A DNA stretch of 64,000 nucleotides from Brevundimonas sp. UBA7664 (lineage in GTDB: Bacteria > Pseudomonadota > Alphaproteobacteria > Caulobacterales > Caulobacteraceae): the NCBI RefSeq assembly GCF_002483305.1, contig NZ_DLHQ01000016.1, positions 1-64,000 on the forward strand. The letters run 5' to 3'. The number at the start of each line of letters is the position of its first letter. Position 1 is the stretch's first letter. Below the pieces are notes generated by a model that saw only the letters and a program-made list of their open reading frames with translations, searched no databases and was not told where the DNA came from. Positions 16,390 to 23,734 of this stretch are shown here, piece after piece. The position numbers and the translations under genes were made by a program.

Positions 16390-16462
16390 CCCGGCCGAAC
16401 TCGACGAAATTGATCAGGGCGAGAACGGCGACGAAGCCGAGGATGATGTAGAGGGCCAGCAT
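16382..16462 (-). CDS. 26-residue single-helix membrane peptide
   Basis: ATG 16462 is preceded by AAAGGAG at ideal spacing, the strongest ribosome site in this neighbourhood. The peptide is almost entirely one hydrophobic helix (LALYIILGFVAVLALINFV) followed by a polar end EFGRVD. Its stop overlaps the TTG start of the SDR gene by 8 bases, so it acts at least as a leader that couples translation to the folate genes. A membrane peptide function is also possible. Not recognised as a named family. Confidence 0.6.
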   Translation of the reverse strand: MLALYIILGFVAVLALINFVEFGRVD

Positions 16463-16520
16463 GGAAACGCTCCTTTAGCGCGCCCGCAATAAAGGCCTGC
16501 GCGCGGGTGTTCAAGAACGC

Positions 16521-17015
16521 ATGACGGCCTATCGTCATCCCATGACGACGTGGCGCACCCTGATCGAGCCCTTCACCCGCCCCCTGTTCTTCGCATGGTC
16601 GCGGATCAGCCGCGGCATGACCCTCGGCGTGCGCGGCGTGGCGATCGACGCCGACGGCCGGGTCCTGCTGGTCAAACACACCTATCTGCACGGCTGGTGG
16701 CTGCCCGGCGGCGGGGTCGAGCGCGGCCAGTCCTGCGAGGACGCCCTGATCCGGGAGATGCGCGAGGAGGCTGGAGTCATCATTGAGGACCGTCCGGCCC
16801 TGGTCAGCATCCACGCCAACGAGCGCTTCTTCCGCGGCGACCATGTGCTGGTCTATCGCATCGACCGCTTCGCCCTGACTGACCGCACCAGCCACGGCGA
16901 GATCGCGGACATCGGCTGGTTCGACGTCGGCGCCCTGCCGGAAGATACACATCGGGCGACGCGGGACCGGCTGACGGAAATCTTCTGCGGTGCGGACCCC
17001 GCGACAAGCTGGTAG
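16521..17015 (+). CDS. Nudix hydrolase
   Basis: 164 residues, single Nudix domain. The box reads GGGVERGQSCEDALIREMRE then EAGV: the catalytic REMREEAG helix is intact, while the first Glu of the box consensus (G-x5-E) is Gln. WWLPGGG precedes it and VLVYRIDRF follows. Nudix enzymes hydrolyse nucleoside diphosphate derivatives; the substrate is unknown. Divergent from the folate operon with 58 bp between starts. An in-frame ATG at 16542 is an alternative start. The next gene starts 9 bp downstream. Confidence 0.87.
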   Translation: MTAYRHPMTTWRTLIEPFTRPLFFAWSRISRGMTLGVRGVAIDADGRVLLVKHTYLHGWWLPGGGVERGQSCEDALIREMREEAGVIIEDRPALVSIHANERFFRGDHVLVYRIDRFALTDRTSHGEIADIGWFDVGALPEDTHRATRDRLTEIFCGADPATSW

Positions 17016-17024
17016 CCAGAGTCC

Positions 17025-17471
17025 ATGAACCCCTCGCTCCTCGCCATGATCGCCGTCGTCTTCGGCGGCGCCGCCACCGCCCTGCAGGCGCCGACCAATG
17101 CGAAGATGATGACCGCCGTCGGCTCGCCGGTGAACGCCGCCTTCGTCTCCTTCGCCGTCGGCACGGCGGCGCTCGGCATTCTCGCCGTCATCCTCCAGAC
17201 CCGGCCCGACATGGCCGCCTCGCGGGCCCTGCCCTGGTACGCCTGGGTCGGCGGCTTGTACGGCGCCATCTTCGTGGTCGCCGCGGCCTGGGGCGTGCCG
17301 CGGCTCGGCGTCGCGACGACCATCATCCTCATGGTGGCCGGCCAGTTGCTGCTCAGCATCGCCCTCGATCATTTCGGAGCCATGGGCATGCCGAAACAGC
17401 CGATCAGCTGGGGCCGGGTCGCCGGCGTGCTGATGGTGCTGGGCGGCGTCCTTATGGTCCGCCGCTTCTAG
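17025..17471 (+). CDS. DMT-superfamily half-size permease (DUF606/YdcZ-like)
   Basis: 148 residues with five hydrophobic helices. MIAVVFGGAATALQAPTNAK at the N terminus and LPWYAWVGGLYGAIFVVAAA in the middle are DUF606 (YdcZ) hallmarks; ITILMVAGQLLLS and GVLMVLGGVLMVRRF close it. Half-size DMT proteins act as homo- or heterodimers; the substrate is unknown. It sits 9 bp after the Nudix gene and 16 bp before uvrC, suggesting an operon through uvrC. Confidence 0.88.
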   Translation: MNPSLLAMIAVVFGGAATALQAPTNAKMMTAVGSPVNAAFVSFAVGTAALGILAVILQTRPDMAASRALPWYAWVGGLYGAIFVVAAAWGVPRLGVATTIILMVAGQLLLSIALDHFGAMGMPKQPISWGRVAGVLMVLGGVLMVRRF

Positions 17472-17487
17472 GCCTATATCGGTCCCG

Positions 17488-19380
17488 ATGACCGAGGCCC
17501 CGATTCCCGAGACCGCGAACGATCCCGGCGCCCTCAAGGCCGCCGACCTGATCCGCGACGAGGCCCGCCGCGCGCCCGACAAGCCGGGCGTCTACCGCAT
17601 GTATGGCGAGGACGGGACCTGCCTCTATGTCGGCAAGGCGAAGTCGATCAAGAAGCGCATCCTTCAGTATGCGCAGGGCCGGTTCCACACCCAGCGCATC
17701 GGGCTGATGGTCTCCCTGACCCGCTCGATGGAGCTGGTCATCACCGCCTCCGAGACCGAGGCCCTGCTGCTCGAATCCAGCTTCATCAAACAGCTGAAGC
17801 CCCGCTTCAACGTGGTGCTGCGCGACGACAAGTCGTTCGCCGAACTGATGATCCGCAAGGACCACCGCGCGCCGCAGGTCCGCAAGCACCGCGGGGCCCA
17901 CACCACGCCCGGCGACTATTTCGGCCCCTTCGCCTCGACCTGGGCGGTGAACCGGACGCTGAACACCCTGCAGAAGGCGTTCCTGCTGCGGTCGTGTTCC
18001 GACAGCGTCTACGAGACCCGCACCCGGCCCTGCATGCTGCACCAGATCAAGCGCTGCTCGGCCCCCTGCACCGGCCTGATCTCGCTCGAGGACTACGCCG
18101 GCCTGGTCGACGAGGCCTCGGCCTTTCTGAAGGGCAAGTCGCGCGCCGTCATCGCCCGCCTGTCCGACGAGATGAGCGCCGCCGCCGAGGCCATGGACTA
18201 TGAACAGGCCGCCCGCGTCCGTGACCGCATCCGCGCCCTGTCGGCCATCTCGATGGAGAATTCCGTCAGCGCCGACGGCGTCGCCGAGGCCGACGTCTTC
18301 GCCCTGTTCTCCGAAGGCGGCCAGGCCTGCGTCCAGGTCTTCTTCTATCGCGGCGGCCAGAACTGGGGCGGCCGGGCCTATTTCCCGCGCGTCGACAAGA
18401 CCGATACCGACCCTGAAATCCTCGCCGCCTTCCTCGGCCAGTTCTACGAGGACCGGCCGGTGCCGCGCCTCATCCTGTCCAACGAGCGCCCGCACGAGCT
18501 GGAACTTCTGGAAGAGGCCTTCTCCCTGAAGGCGGAACGAAAGGTCGAGATCGCCCGCCCGATGCGCGGCGACAAGCTCAGCCTCGTCGATCACGCCCTG
18601 ACCAACGCCCGCGAGGCGCTGGGCCGCAAGATGGCCGAGGGCTCGGCCCAGGGCAAAATCCTCGACGAGGTCTGCGAGGCCTTCGGTCTGGACAGCCGGC
18701 CCGAGCGGATCGAGATCTACGACAACGCCCACATCCAGGGCACCAACGCCGTCGGCGGCATGGTCGTGGCCGGGCCCGAGGGCTTCCAGAAGTCGCAGTA
18801 CCGCAAGTTCAACATCAAGGGCGAGGACCTGACCCCCGGCGACGACTACGGCATGATGCGCGAGGTCATGCGCCGCCGCTTCGGCCGTCTGGTGAAGGAC
18901 GAGGATGCGGGCGAGGAGGTGGTCCGCCCCGACCTGCTGCTGATCGACGGCGGCGCCGGCCAGCTGGCCGAGGTGCTGGCCGTGCTGGCCGACCTGGGCC
19001 TGGACGAGATCCTCGCCGTCGGCGTGGCCAAGGGCCCGGACCGCGACGCCGGCAAGGAGCATTTCTTCATGCCGGGCAAGCCGCCCTTCATGCTGCCGAT
19101 GAAATCGCCGGCGCTCTATTACATCCAGCGTCTGCGCGACGAGGCCCACCGTTTCGCCAACGGGGCCCACCGCACCCGCCGTTCGATGGACATCAAGAAG
19201 AACCCGCTCGACGAGATCGAGGGCGTCGGCCCGGGCCGCAAGAAGGCCCTGCTGCACGCCTTCGGCTCCGCCAAGGGCGTCGGCCGCGCCTCGGTGGTCG
19301 ATCTGGTCAAGGTCGACGGGATCAACCAGCCGCTGGCGGAGCGGATTTACGGCTTCTTCCACCCGGAGGGGCGGGGTTAG
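17488..19380 (+). CDS. uvrC: excinuclease ABC subunit C
   Basis: 630 residues. The N-terminal GIY-YIG nuclease (about 30-110) contains PGVYRMYGEDGTCLYVGKAK and the catalytic Glu region in SETEALLLESSFIKQLKPRF, and makes the 3' incision. The UVR motif (about 225-245, ARVRDRIRALS) binds UvrB. The central UvrC homology/RNase H-like nuclease (about 395-560: IEIYDNAHIQGTNAVGGMVV, LLLIDGGAGQLAEV, with D-D-H catalytic residues) makes the 5' incision. A C-terminal helix-hairpin-helix follows (DEIEGVGPGRKKALLHAFGS). Full length and intact. uvrB is also in the window, at 36779. Confidence 0.97.
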   Translation: MTEAPIPETANDPGALKAADLIRDEARRAPDKPGVYRMYGEDGTCLYVGKAKSIKKRILQYAQGRFHTQRIGLMVSLTRSMELVITASETEALLLESSFIKQLKPRFNVVLRDDKSFAELMIRKDHRAPQVRKHRGAHTTPGDYFGPFASTWAVNRTLNTLQKAFLLRSCSDSVYETRTRPCMLHQIKRCSAPCTGLISLEDYAGLVDEASAFLKGKSRAVIARLSDEMSAAAEAMDYEQAARVRDRIRALSAISMENSVSADGVAEADVFALFSEGGQACVQVFFYRGGQNWGGRAYFPRVDKTDTDPEILAAFLGQFYEDRPVPRLILSNERPHELELLEEAFSLKAERKVEIARPMRGDKLSLVDHALTNAREALGRKMAEGSAQGKILDEVCEAFGLDSRPERIEIYDNAHIQGTNAVGGMVVAGPEGFQKSQYRKFNIKGEDLTPGDDYGMMREVMRRRFGRLVKDEDAGEEVVRPDLLLIDGGAGQLAEVLAVLADLGLDEILAVGVAKGPDRDAGKEHFFMPGKPPFMLPMKSPALYYIQRLRDEAHRFANGAHRTRRSMDIKKNPLDEIEGVGPGRKKALLHAFGSAKGVGRASVVDLVKVDGINQPLAERIYGFFHPEGRG

Positions 19381-19406
19381 GGTAGGGCCTCCGGGAAGGA
19401 GGCGGC

Positions 19407-19715
19407 ATGACCGACTTTGCACAGGGCGTCGTCCACCTCGCCGGCGCCGACCTTCAATCCGCCATTCAGTCCGACCCGGACGCCCTTGCCCTGTGGCAGG
19501 GCCTGACGCCGCTCGGGCGCAACGAGTTCATCTGCTGGGTCGAGGACGCCAAACAACCCGCGACCCGACAGCGCCGCATCCAGCGGACGATCGAGGAAAT
19601 GCAGGAAGGCAAGAAGCGCCCCTGCTGCTGGTCCGGCTGTATCCACCGCACCGACAAGGCGCCCGGCCGCTGGCAACAGGCGGTGCTGATCGACGGGAAG
19701 CGGCCAAGGTCCTAG
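19407..19715 (+). CDS. YdeI/OmpD-associated-like protein (short form)
   Basis: 102 residues. The core LTPLGRNEFICWVEDAKQ, then RQRRIQRTIEEMQEGKKRPC, matches the C-terminal OmdA segment ('L...R......I..AK...TR..RI....E.L..G') of YdeI/bacteriocin-protection proteins. The larger N-terminal part of that family is missing, so this is a stand-alone short member. Cytoplasmic. The start ATG 19407 follows AAGGAGG 10 bp upstream. Function is unknown beyond family hints of cationic-peptide tolerance. Confidence 0.75.
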   Translation: MTDFAQGVVHLAGADLQSAIQSDPDALALWQGLTPLGRNEFICWVEDAKQPATRQRRIQRTIEEMQEGKKRPCCWSGCIHRTDKAPGRWQQAVLIDGKRPRS

Positions 19716-19767
19716 ACGGCCGGCCGGGCCCACGAACCCTGCGCCTGCGGGACTTCGCCGGCTCAGG

Positions 19768-20406
19768 TCACCGCTTGCGGGCCACGATGAAGGGACGGCG
19801 GTCGTTGCCCCTGGTCGCGTGGTTCTCGGTGGCGAGGATGTCGAAGCCGGCGTCGCTCACCCTCCGGCAAAACTCGGCCTGCCGGAAGACGCTGACATGC
19901 GGAGCCTTGCCGACCGCGCGCATCACCGGCAGCAGGGCGCGGCTGATCAGCGGGTTCATGTCTCCCAGACAGGGCGTCTTGGATATGAACAGGCCGCCCG
20001 GGGCCAGCAGGATATGGATGCGCCGCAGCGTGCCCGGAAGGTGGCGGACCATGTGGAGATAGTTGAAACCCAACACGGCATTGTACCGCCCGACATCGAA
20101 CGTCCGGGCTTCGGCGGTTGCGATCTGGAAGGTTAGCGCGGACATGTCATGGGCGGCATGCTTCTCCCTGGCGATCGCGATCATGCCGGCGGAAAGGTCC
20201 GTCGCCAGATAGCTCCGCACATCGCCGGCCAGTCGCAGCGCCGTGCTTCCGGTCCCGCAGCCCAGTTCCAGCACCCGGTCGTCCGGTTTCAGCAGGGCGC
20301 GGGTCCGCTCCAGGGTGCGCTCATAGCCGCCCGGGTCGGCAATGGCGTCCTTGGCGTATTTCCGGGAAACCCTGTCCCAGAACCGGGCGTCGCTGGCGGT
20401 ACTCAT
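19768..20406 (-). CDS. class I SAM-dependent methyltransferase
   Basis: 212 residues from ATG 20406 (AGGAGCG upstream). The Rossmann SAM-binding motif I is VLELGCGTGSTALRLAG, motif II YLATDLSAGMIAIAREK, then YNAVLGFNYLHMVRHLPGTL and LLAPGGLFISKTPCLGD. It resembles UbiE/methyltransferase-11 enzymes; the 'FWDRVSRKYAKDAI' N terminus is typical of a group annotated as ubiquinone/small-molecule methylases. The substrate is unknown. A decayed piece of a second copy lies at 21083-21235 before the LysR gene, suggesting the regulator once diverged from, and controlled, a methyltransferase gene. Confidence 0.87.
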   Translation of the reverse strand: MSTASDARFWDRVSRKYAKDAIADPGGYERTLERTRALLKPDDRVLELGCGTGSTALRLAGDVRSYLATDLSAGMIAIAREKHAAHDMSALTFQIATAEARTFDVGRYNAVLGFNYLHMVRHLPGTLRRIHILLAPGGLFISKTPCLGDMNPLISRALLPVMRAVGKAPHVSVFRQAEFCRRVSDAGFDILATENHATRGNDRRPFIVARKR

Positions 20407-20432
20407 GGTGATGCGCTCCTGTGCAACGCCCA

Positions 20433-20495
20433 CTACCATATGCGCCGATCGGGTAAATTGCCGAAATCCGTGGCCATGATATACGGAAATAAATG
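20433..20495. repeat. duplicated divergent promoter, copy 1
   Basis: Aligns without gaps to 21256-21318 with 48 of 63 identical positions by eye, including CATATGCG, GGTAAAT, and GCCATGATATACG. In copy 2 the terminal ATG is the LysR start; here the equivalent ATG at 20493 opens no gene. It lies just upstream of the methyltransferase start. Confidence 0.7.
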
Positions 20496-20633
20496 AAGCG
20501 ACACCGCTGGGCCCGGGCCATCACAATCCGACGGTCTGCGCGCCTGCAAGGCCGCAACCAAGGCGCTCGGGACAGCTGAAAGGCAGGGGCCGGGCGGCAA
20601 GCCGACGCGTGAGAACCCGCACCGGCCGTTTTC

Positions 20634-21068
20634 TCAATTCACAACGAGACGAGGCCATTTCCATGCATAGCGGATAATCAGTAAAAGAATGGCGACTTCT
20701 ACAAGAGCGCCGAACACCATATGTATCCACGCCTCACCGGCCAAGTTAAACAGCGTGTATGGGATATAAATTATCGCCACAACTATGTTTATCCAGCGAT
20801 TCAGATTGGCTGACATAGCGACGGAAAGGAAAATCATCAAAGCCGGAATCGTCACCGAGACGAGGCTCGCCAAGAGAAATGCCTGACTGACGTCAAAAAC
20901 AAATACCTTGCCTGCCAGCATATCTTCCAATGAGTTTGGCATATAGAGGTGCAAATAATCTACATAAATGTAGAGAAACATAAAGCTCGACCAAAGCGCC
21001 GCAAGTTTCAGATTCACGCTGACCGGAAATTCCTTCAGTGCATTCTGTTTTGCTTGTTTATTGATCAT
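20634..21068 (-). CDS. DUF6326-like four-helix membrane protein
   Basis: 144 residues with hydrophobic helices at about 19-37 (LKLAALWSSFMFLYIYVDYL), 55-80, 88-108 and 112-135. 'LWSSFMFLYIYVDYLHLYMP' and the closing AWKWPR fit the DUF6326 pattern, a membrane family of unknown function. The gene is clearly AT-richer than its neighbours (codons such as ATA, TTT, AAA are common), which suggests recent transfer. It has inserted between the methyltransferase and a relic of a second methyltransferase copy. ATG 21068 opens the sequence. Confidence 0.7.
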   Translation of the reverse strand: MINKQAKQNALKEFPVSVNLKLAALWSSFMFLYIYVDYLHLYMPNSLEDMLAGKVFVFDVSQAFLLASLVSVTIPALMIFLSVAMSANLNRWINIVVAIIYIPYTLFNLAGEAWIHMVFGALVEVAILLLIIRYAWKWPRLVVN

Positions 21069-21082
21069 GTCTTACGCGCTTT

Positions 21083-21235
21083 CTATTCATAAATATTGCC
21101 ATGCGTGTTCGGCGCGTTCTGAACAACGTGCGGATAGTTGAATCCTGGCGCCGTACTGAATCGCCCTGCTCCGAACATTGAATTCTTCAAGGGCGCGATC
21201 TGGAAGGCGAACGTCGGGGTGCGATCGGCCGAAGG
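21083..21235 (-). pseudogene. decayed methyltransferase fragment
   Basis: The translation contains FAFQIAP...GAGRFSTAPGFNYPHVVQNAP, which lines up with LTFQIAT...DVGRYNAVLGFNYLHMVRHLP of the intact methyltransferase at 19768. DNA runs GATAGTTGAA and GCGATCTGGAAGG are shared. The SAM motif and both ends are missing, so it is a remnant. The reading frame continues upstream through the LysR promoter only by chance. Confidence 0.65.
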
Positions 21236-21255
21236 CTTCTTCTTTGCAATGCGAT

Positions 21256-21318
21256 CTATCATATGCGTAAAATAGGTAAATCGGCGAAATTCGTTGCCAT
21301 GATATACGTAGAACAATG
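21256..21318. promoter_or_regulatory. LysR divergent promoter region (copy 2 of duplication)
   Basis: Contains CATATGCG, GGTAAATCGGCGAAAT and GTTGCCATGATATACG immediately before the LysR ATG at 21316. The same blocks are kept in copy 1 (20433-20495) despite divergence elsewhere, which suggests they include the regulator's binding site. No transcription start is asserted. Confidence 0.45.
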
Positions 21319-22191
21319 AAGACAATGGACTGGAACCTTATTCGCGGGTTTCACGCGACCGCTCTCGCCGGATCCCTTTCGGCGGCGGCTCGCCAGCTCG
21401 GCCTGACCCAGCCCACATTGTCGCGGCAGGTTCTGGCGCTTGAGGCCGATCTGGGCGTGACCCTGTTCGAACGGCGGGGCCGCAAGCTGGTCCTGACCCA
21501 GACCGGGATGGAGCTGCTCGATCACATCCGGATCATGGGGGACGCGGCGGACACGCTCGTTCTCGCCGCCAGTGGACGCGCGCAGGAGATTGGCGGGCGG
21601 GTCTGTATCTCCGCCACCGACACCTTTGCGGCCTATATTCTTCCGGAGATCGTCGCGCGCATCAGATCGGAAGCGCCGCAGATCACGATCGCGATCGTCG
21701 CCTCCAACGAGATCAGCGATCTGCATCGCGGGGAGGCGGACATCGCCATTCGCCATGTCCGGCCTGACCGCCCCGGTCTGGTCGGCCGCCATATTTGCGA
21801 TAGCGCCGCGAGCTTCTTTGCGTCCGAGGACTGGGTGGCCCGCAACGGCCTGCCCAAGGGGCCTGCCGATCTGGCCGGGGCGGGCCTGATGGGCTTCGAT
21901 GACCCCCGCTTCGCCAGCTTTCTCCGTGAGATCGGCATCCCGATCGCCACCCGGGATTTCCGGATCGTGTCGGAGTCCGCGGCGGTGATCTGGGAAATGG
22001 TCAAACGCGGGATGGGTGTGGCCGTGATGATGCGCGAAGTGGCGGCGCGGACCCCCGGCGTGGTGAATCTCCTGCCGGATATGGCGCCGATTCCGGTGCC
22101 GATCTGGCTGGTCACCCATCAGGCGCTGGAATCCAGCCCTCGCGTCCGCCTGGTCCAGACCATCGTGGCCGAGGAACTGGCCGGGATGTAG
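21316..22191 (+). CDS. LysR-family transcriptional regulator
   Basis: 291 residues. The N-terminal winged HTH covers residues about 4-63: WNLIRGFHATALAGSLSAAA, RQLGLTQPTLSRQVLALEAD, LGVTLFERRGRKLVLTQTG. The C-terminal periplasmic-binding-like effector domain runs about 90-290 (VCISATDTFAAYILPEIVAR). It has full family length. LysR proteins usually control a divergent target; here the divergent gene is a methyltransferase relic, with the intact methyltransferase and a DUF6326-like gene beyond. The likely targets are therefore those genes. The ligand is unknown. Confidence 0.93.
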   Translation: MKTMDWNLIRGFHATALAGSLSAAARQLGLTQPTLSRQVLALEADLGVTLFERRGRKLVLTQTGMELLDHIRIMGDAADTLVLAASGRAQEIGGRVCISATDTFAAYILPEIVARIRSEAPQITIAIVASNEISDLHRGEADIAIRHVRPDRPGLVGRHICDSAASFFASEDWVARNGLPKGPADLAGAGLMGFDDPRFASFLREIGIPIATRDFRIVSESAAVIWEMVKRGMGVAVMMREVAARTPGVVNLLPDMAPIPVPIWLVTHQALESSPRVRLVQTIVAEELAGM

Positions 22192-22321
22192 GCGCGCGCC
22201 GGTTGGCGCAGGATGCCGCCCTGACAACAAGTCTGTTGGGGCGATATTCCCGCGCCTCGCTCGGGTCTTGCGGCCTTACGTCCCTCTCCCCCAAGCGTCT
22301 CCGATTGCCTATACCGTCCCC

Positions 22322-22948
22322 ATGACCGACGAATCCCGCGACGCCCTGCTCTCCGGCTATCGCCGCTTCCGTGAGGACCATTGGCCCGCCGCCAAGGCCG
22401 AATACGAGGCGCTGGCCTCGAAAGGGCAGAAGCCGCACACCCTCGTGGTGGCCTGTTCCGACAGCCGCGCCGATCCTGCCCTGATCTTCGACACGGCGCC
22501 GGGGCAGCTGTTCGTGGTCCGCAACGTCGCCAACCTTGTCCCGCCCTATGAGCCCGACGGCCAGCTGCACGGCGTCTCCGCGGCGCTGGAGTTCGGGGTC
22601 AAGGTGCTGGGCGTCTCGCGTATCATGGTGATGGGCCATGCCCACTGCGGCGGGGTCAACGCCATGCGCTACGGCGCCCCGGACAACTGTCAGGACTTCG
22701 TCGCCCCCTGGGTGGCCCAGGGCGCGCCGGTCGTGCGCCGCGTCTGCGAGGCCTGCGCGCCGGAAGAGGCGGAGCGGGCGGCCGAGGAGGCGGTGGTCCG
22801 CCTGTCGCTGGAGAATCTGCGCACCTTCCCCTGGATCGCGGAGCGCGAGGCGGCGGGGACGCTGGCGCTCAGCGGCGTCCATTTCGGCATCGCCGACGGC
22901 GTCCTGCGCTCGCTGCGCGACGGGACATTCGTCTCCCTGGCCGGGTAA
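22322..22948 (+). CDS. beta-class carbonic anhydrase
   Basis: 208 residues. The zinc site is complete: Cys and Asp-Arg dyad in VACSDSRADP, and His-x-x-Cys in MVMGHAHCGGV. VVRNVANLVPPYEPDG and LEFGVKVLGVSRI are also typical of the family, as is the C-terminal VHFGIADGVL. It interconverts CO2 and bicarbonate in the cytosol. ATG 22322 is preferred because sequence upstream is not protein-like. pgsA follows at 69 bp. Confidence 0.95.
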   Translation: MTDESRDALLSGYRRFREDHWPAAKAEYEALASKGQKPHTLVVACSDSRADPALIFDTAPGQLFVVRNVANLVPPYEPDGQLHGVSAALEFGVKVLGVSRIMVMGHAHCGGVNAMRYGAPDNCQDFVAPWVAQGAPVVRRVCEACAPEEAERAAEEAVVRLSLENLRTFPWIAEREAAGTLALSGVHFGIADGVLRSLRDGTFVSLAG

Positions 22949-23017
22949 CGACGAGGCCGGACGCTCGCTTCATGCAGCGAAGCATGGCAGATCGCGTTGA
23001 GGTATCGGAGCGCCCAG

Positions 23018-23653
23018 ATGACACCCAATCCCCACGCCAATCCCATTCCGAACATCCTGACCGGCCTGCGGCTGATCGCCGGGGTGATCATGTTCCTGAT
23101 CCTGGCGGGCGCCGCGCCGCAGGGCATTCCGTTCCTGTCCGAGTATCTGAGCCCGGACGACCAGTTCCGCTTCGGCCGCACGGCCTTCGTCATCTTCATG
23201 GTCGCGGCCTCGACCGACTGGGTCGACGGCTTTCTGGCCCGGCGCTGGCACTCGACCACCCGCTGGGGCGCCATCCTCGATCCGATCGCCGACAAGGTGC
23301 TGATCACCGGGGCCATTCTCGGCGTCCTGGCCTGGGGCGCCCTGCCGCAGATCGCCATCCCCTGCGGCCTGATCCTGTTCCGCGAGTTCGCCGTCTCGGC
23401 CCTGCGCGAGACCGTCGCCGGCAAGGTCAAGCTGCCGGTCACCCTGCTGGCCAAGTGGAAGACCGTCCTGCAGATGGTCGCCCTCGGCTGCCTGCAACTG
23501 GTGCTGCTGTGGGACGGCTTCGGCCTGCCGCTGGAGTGGCAGCCGCATTTCCAGACCTTCGCCTATGTCCTGATCTGGGCCGCCGCCATCGTCACCGTCT
23601 GGACCGGCTGGCAGTATTTCGCCAAGGCCCGGCAGAAGATGAGCCAGATCTAG
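23018..23653 (+). CDS. pgsA: CDP-diacylglycerol--glycerol-3-phosphate 3-phosphatidyltransferase
   Basis: 211 residues. The CDP-alcohol phosphotransferase signature D-x2-D-G-x2-A-R-x8-G-x3-D-x3-D is complete in DWVDGFLARRW...GAILDPIADK. Flanking are N-terminal PNILTGLRLIAGVIMF and several helices to the C terminus. It makes phosphatidylglycerol phosphate, the first committed step to PG and cardiolipin, in the inner membrane. 'IPNILTGLR' at the N terminus favours PgsA over PssA. ATG 23018 has GGAG 7 bp upstream; a TTG at 22997 is in frame but less likely. A heptamer-repeat hairpin follows the stop. Confidence 0.94.
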   Translation: MTPNPHANPIPNILTGLRLIAGVIMFLILAGAAPQGIPFLSEYLSPDDQFRFGRTAFVIFMVAASTDWVDGFLARRWHSTTRWGAILDPIADKVLITGAILGVLAWGALPQIAIPCGLILFREFAVSALRETVAGKVKLPVTLLAKWKTVLQMVALGCLQLVLLWDGFGLPLEWQPHFQTFAYVLIWAAAIVTVWTGWQYFAKARQKMSQI

Positions 23654-23660
23654 GGGGCAG

Positions 23661-23726
23661 GGCTTAGGTCGTAGGTCTTGGGGTTCAGGCGCTCTGATCC
23701 AAGCCCTAAGCCCTAAGCCCTAAGCC
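23661..23726. repeat. heptamer-repeat hairpin H1
   Basis: Left arm: four degenerate 7-mers (GGCTTAG, GTCGTAG, GTCTTGG, GGTTCAG) at 23661-23688. Right arm: CCCTAAG repeated at 23701-23726, the complement of GGCTTAG units. Together they can fold into a long hairpin between pgsA and the convergent S46 gene, probably a bidirectional terminator. Confidence 0.75.
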
Positions 23727-23734
23727 GTACGAAC

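Noticed and set aside
17452..19422. 656-codon minus-strand frame
   Set aside because: Exactly antisense to uvrC, which has all its motifs; no family features of its own.
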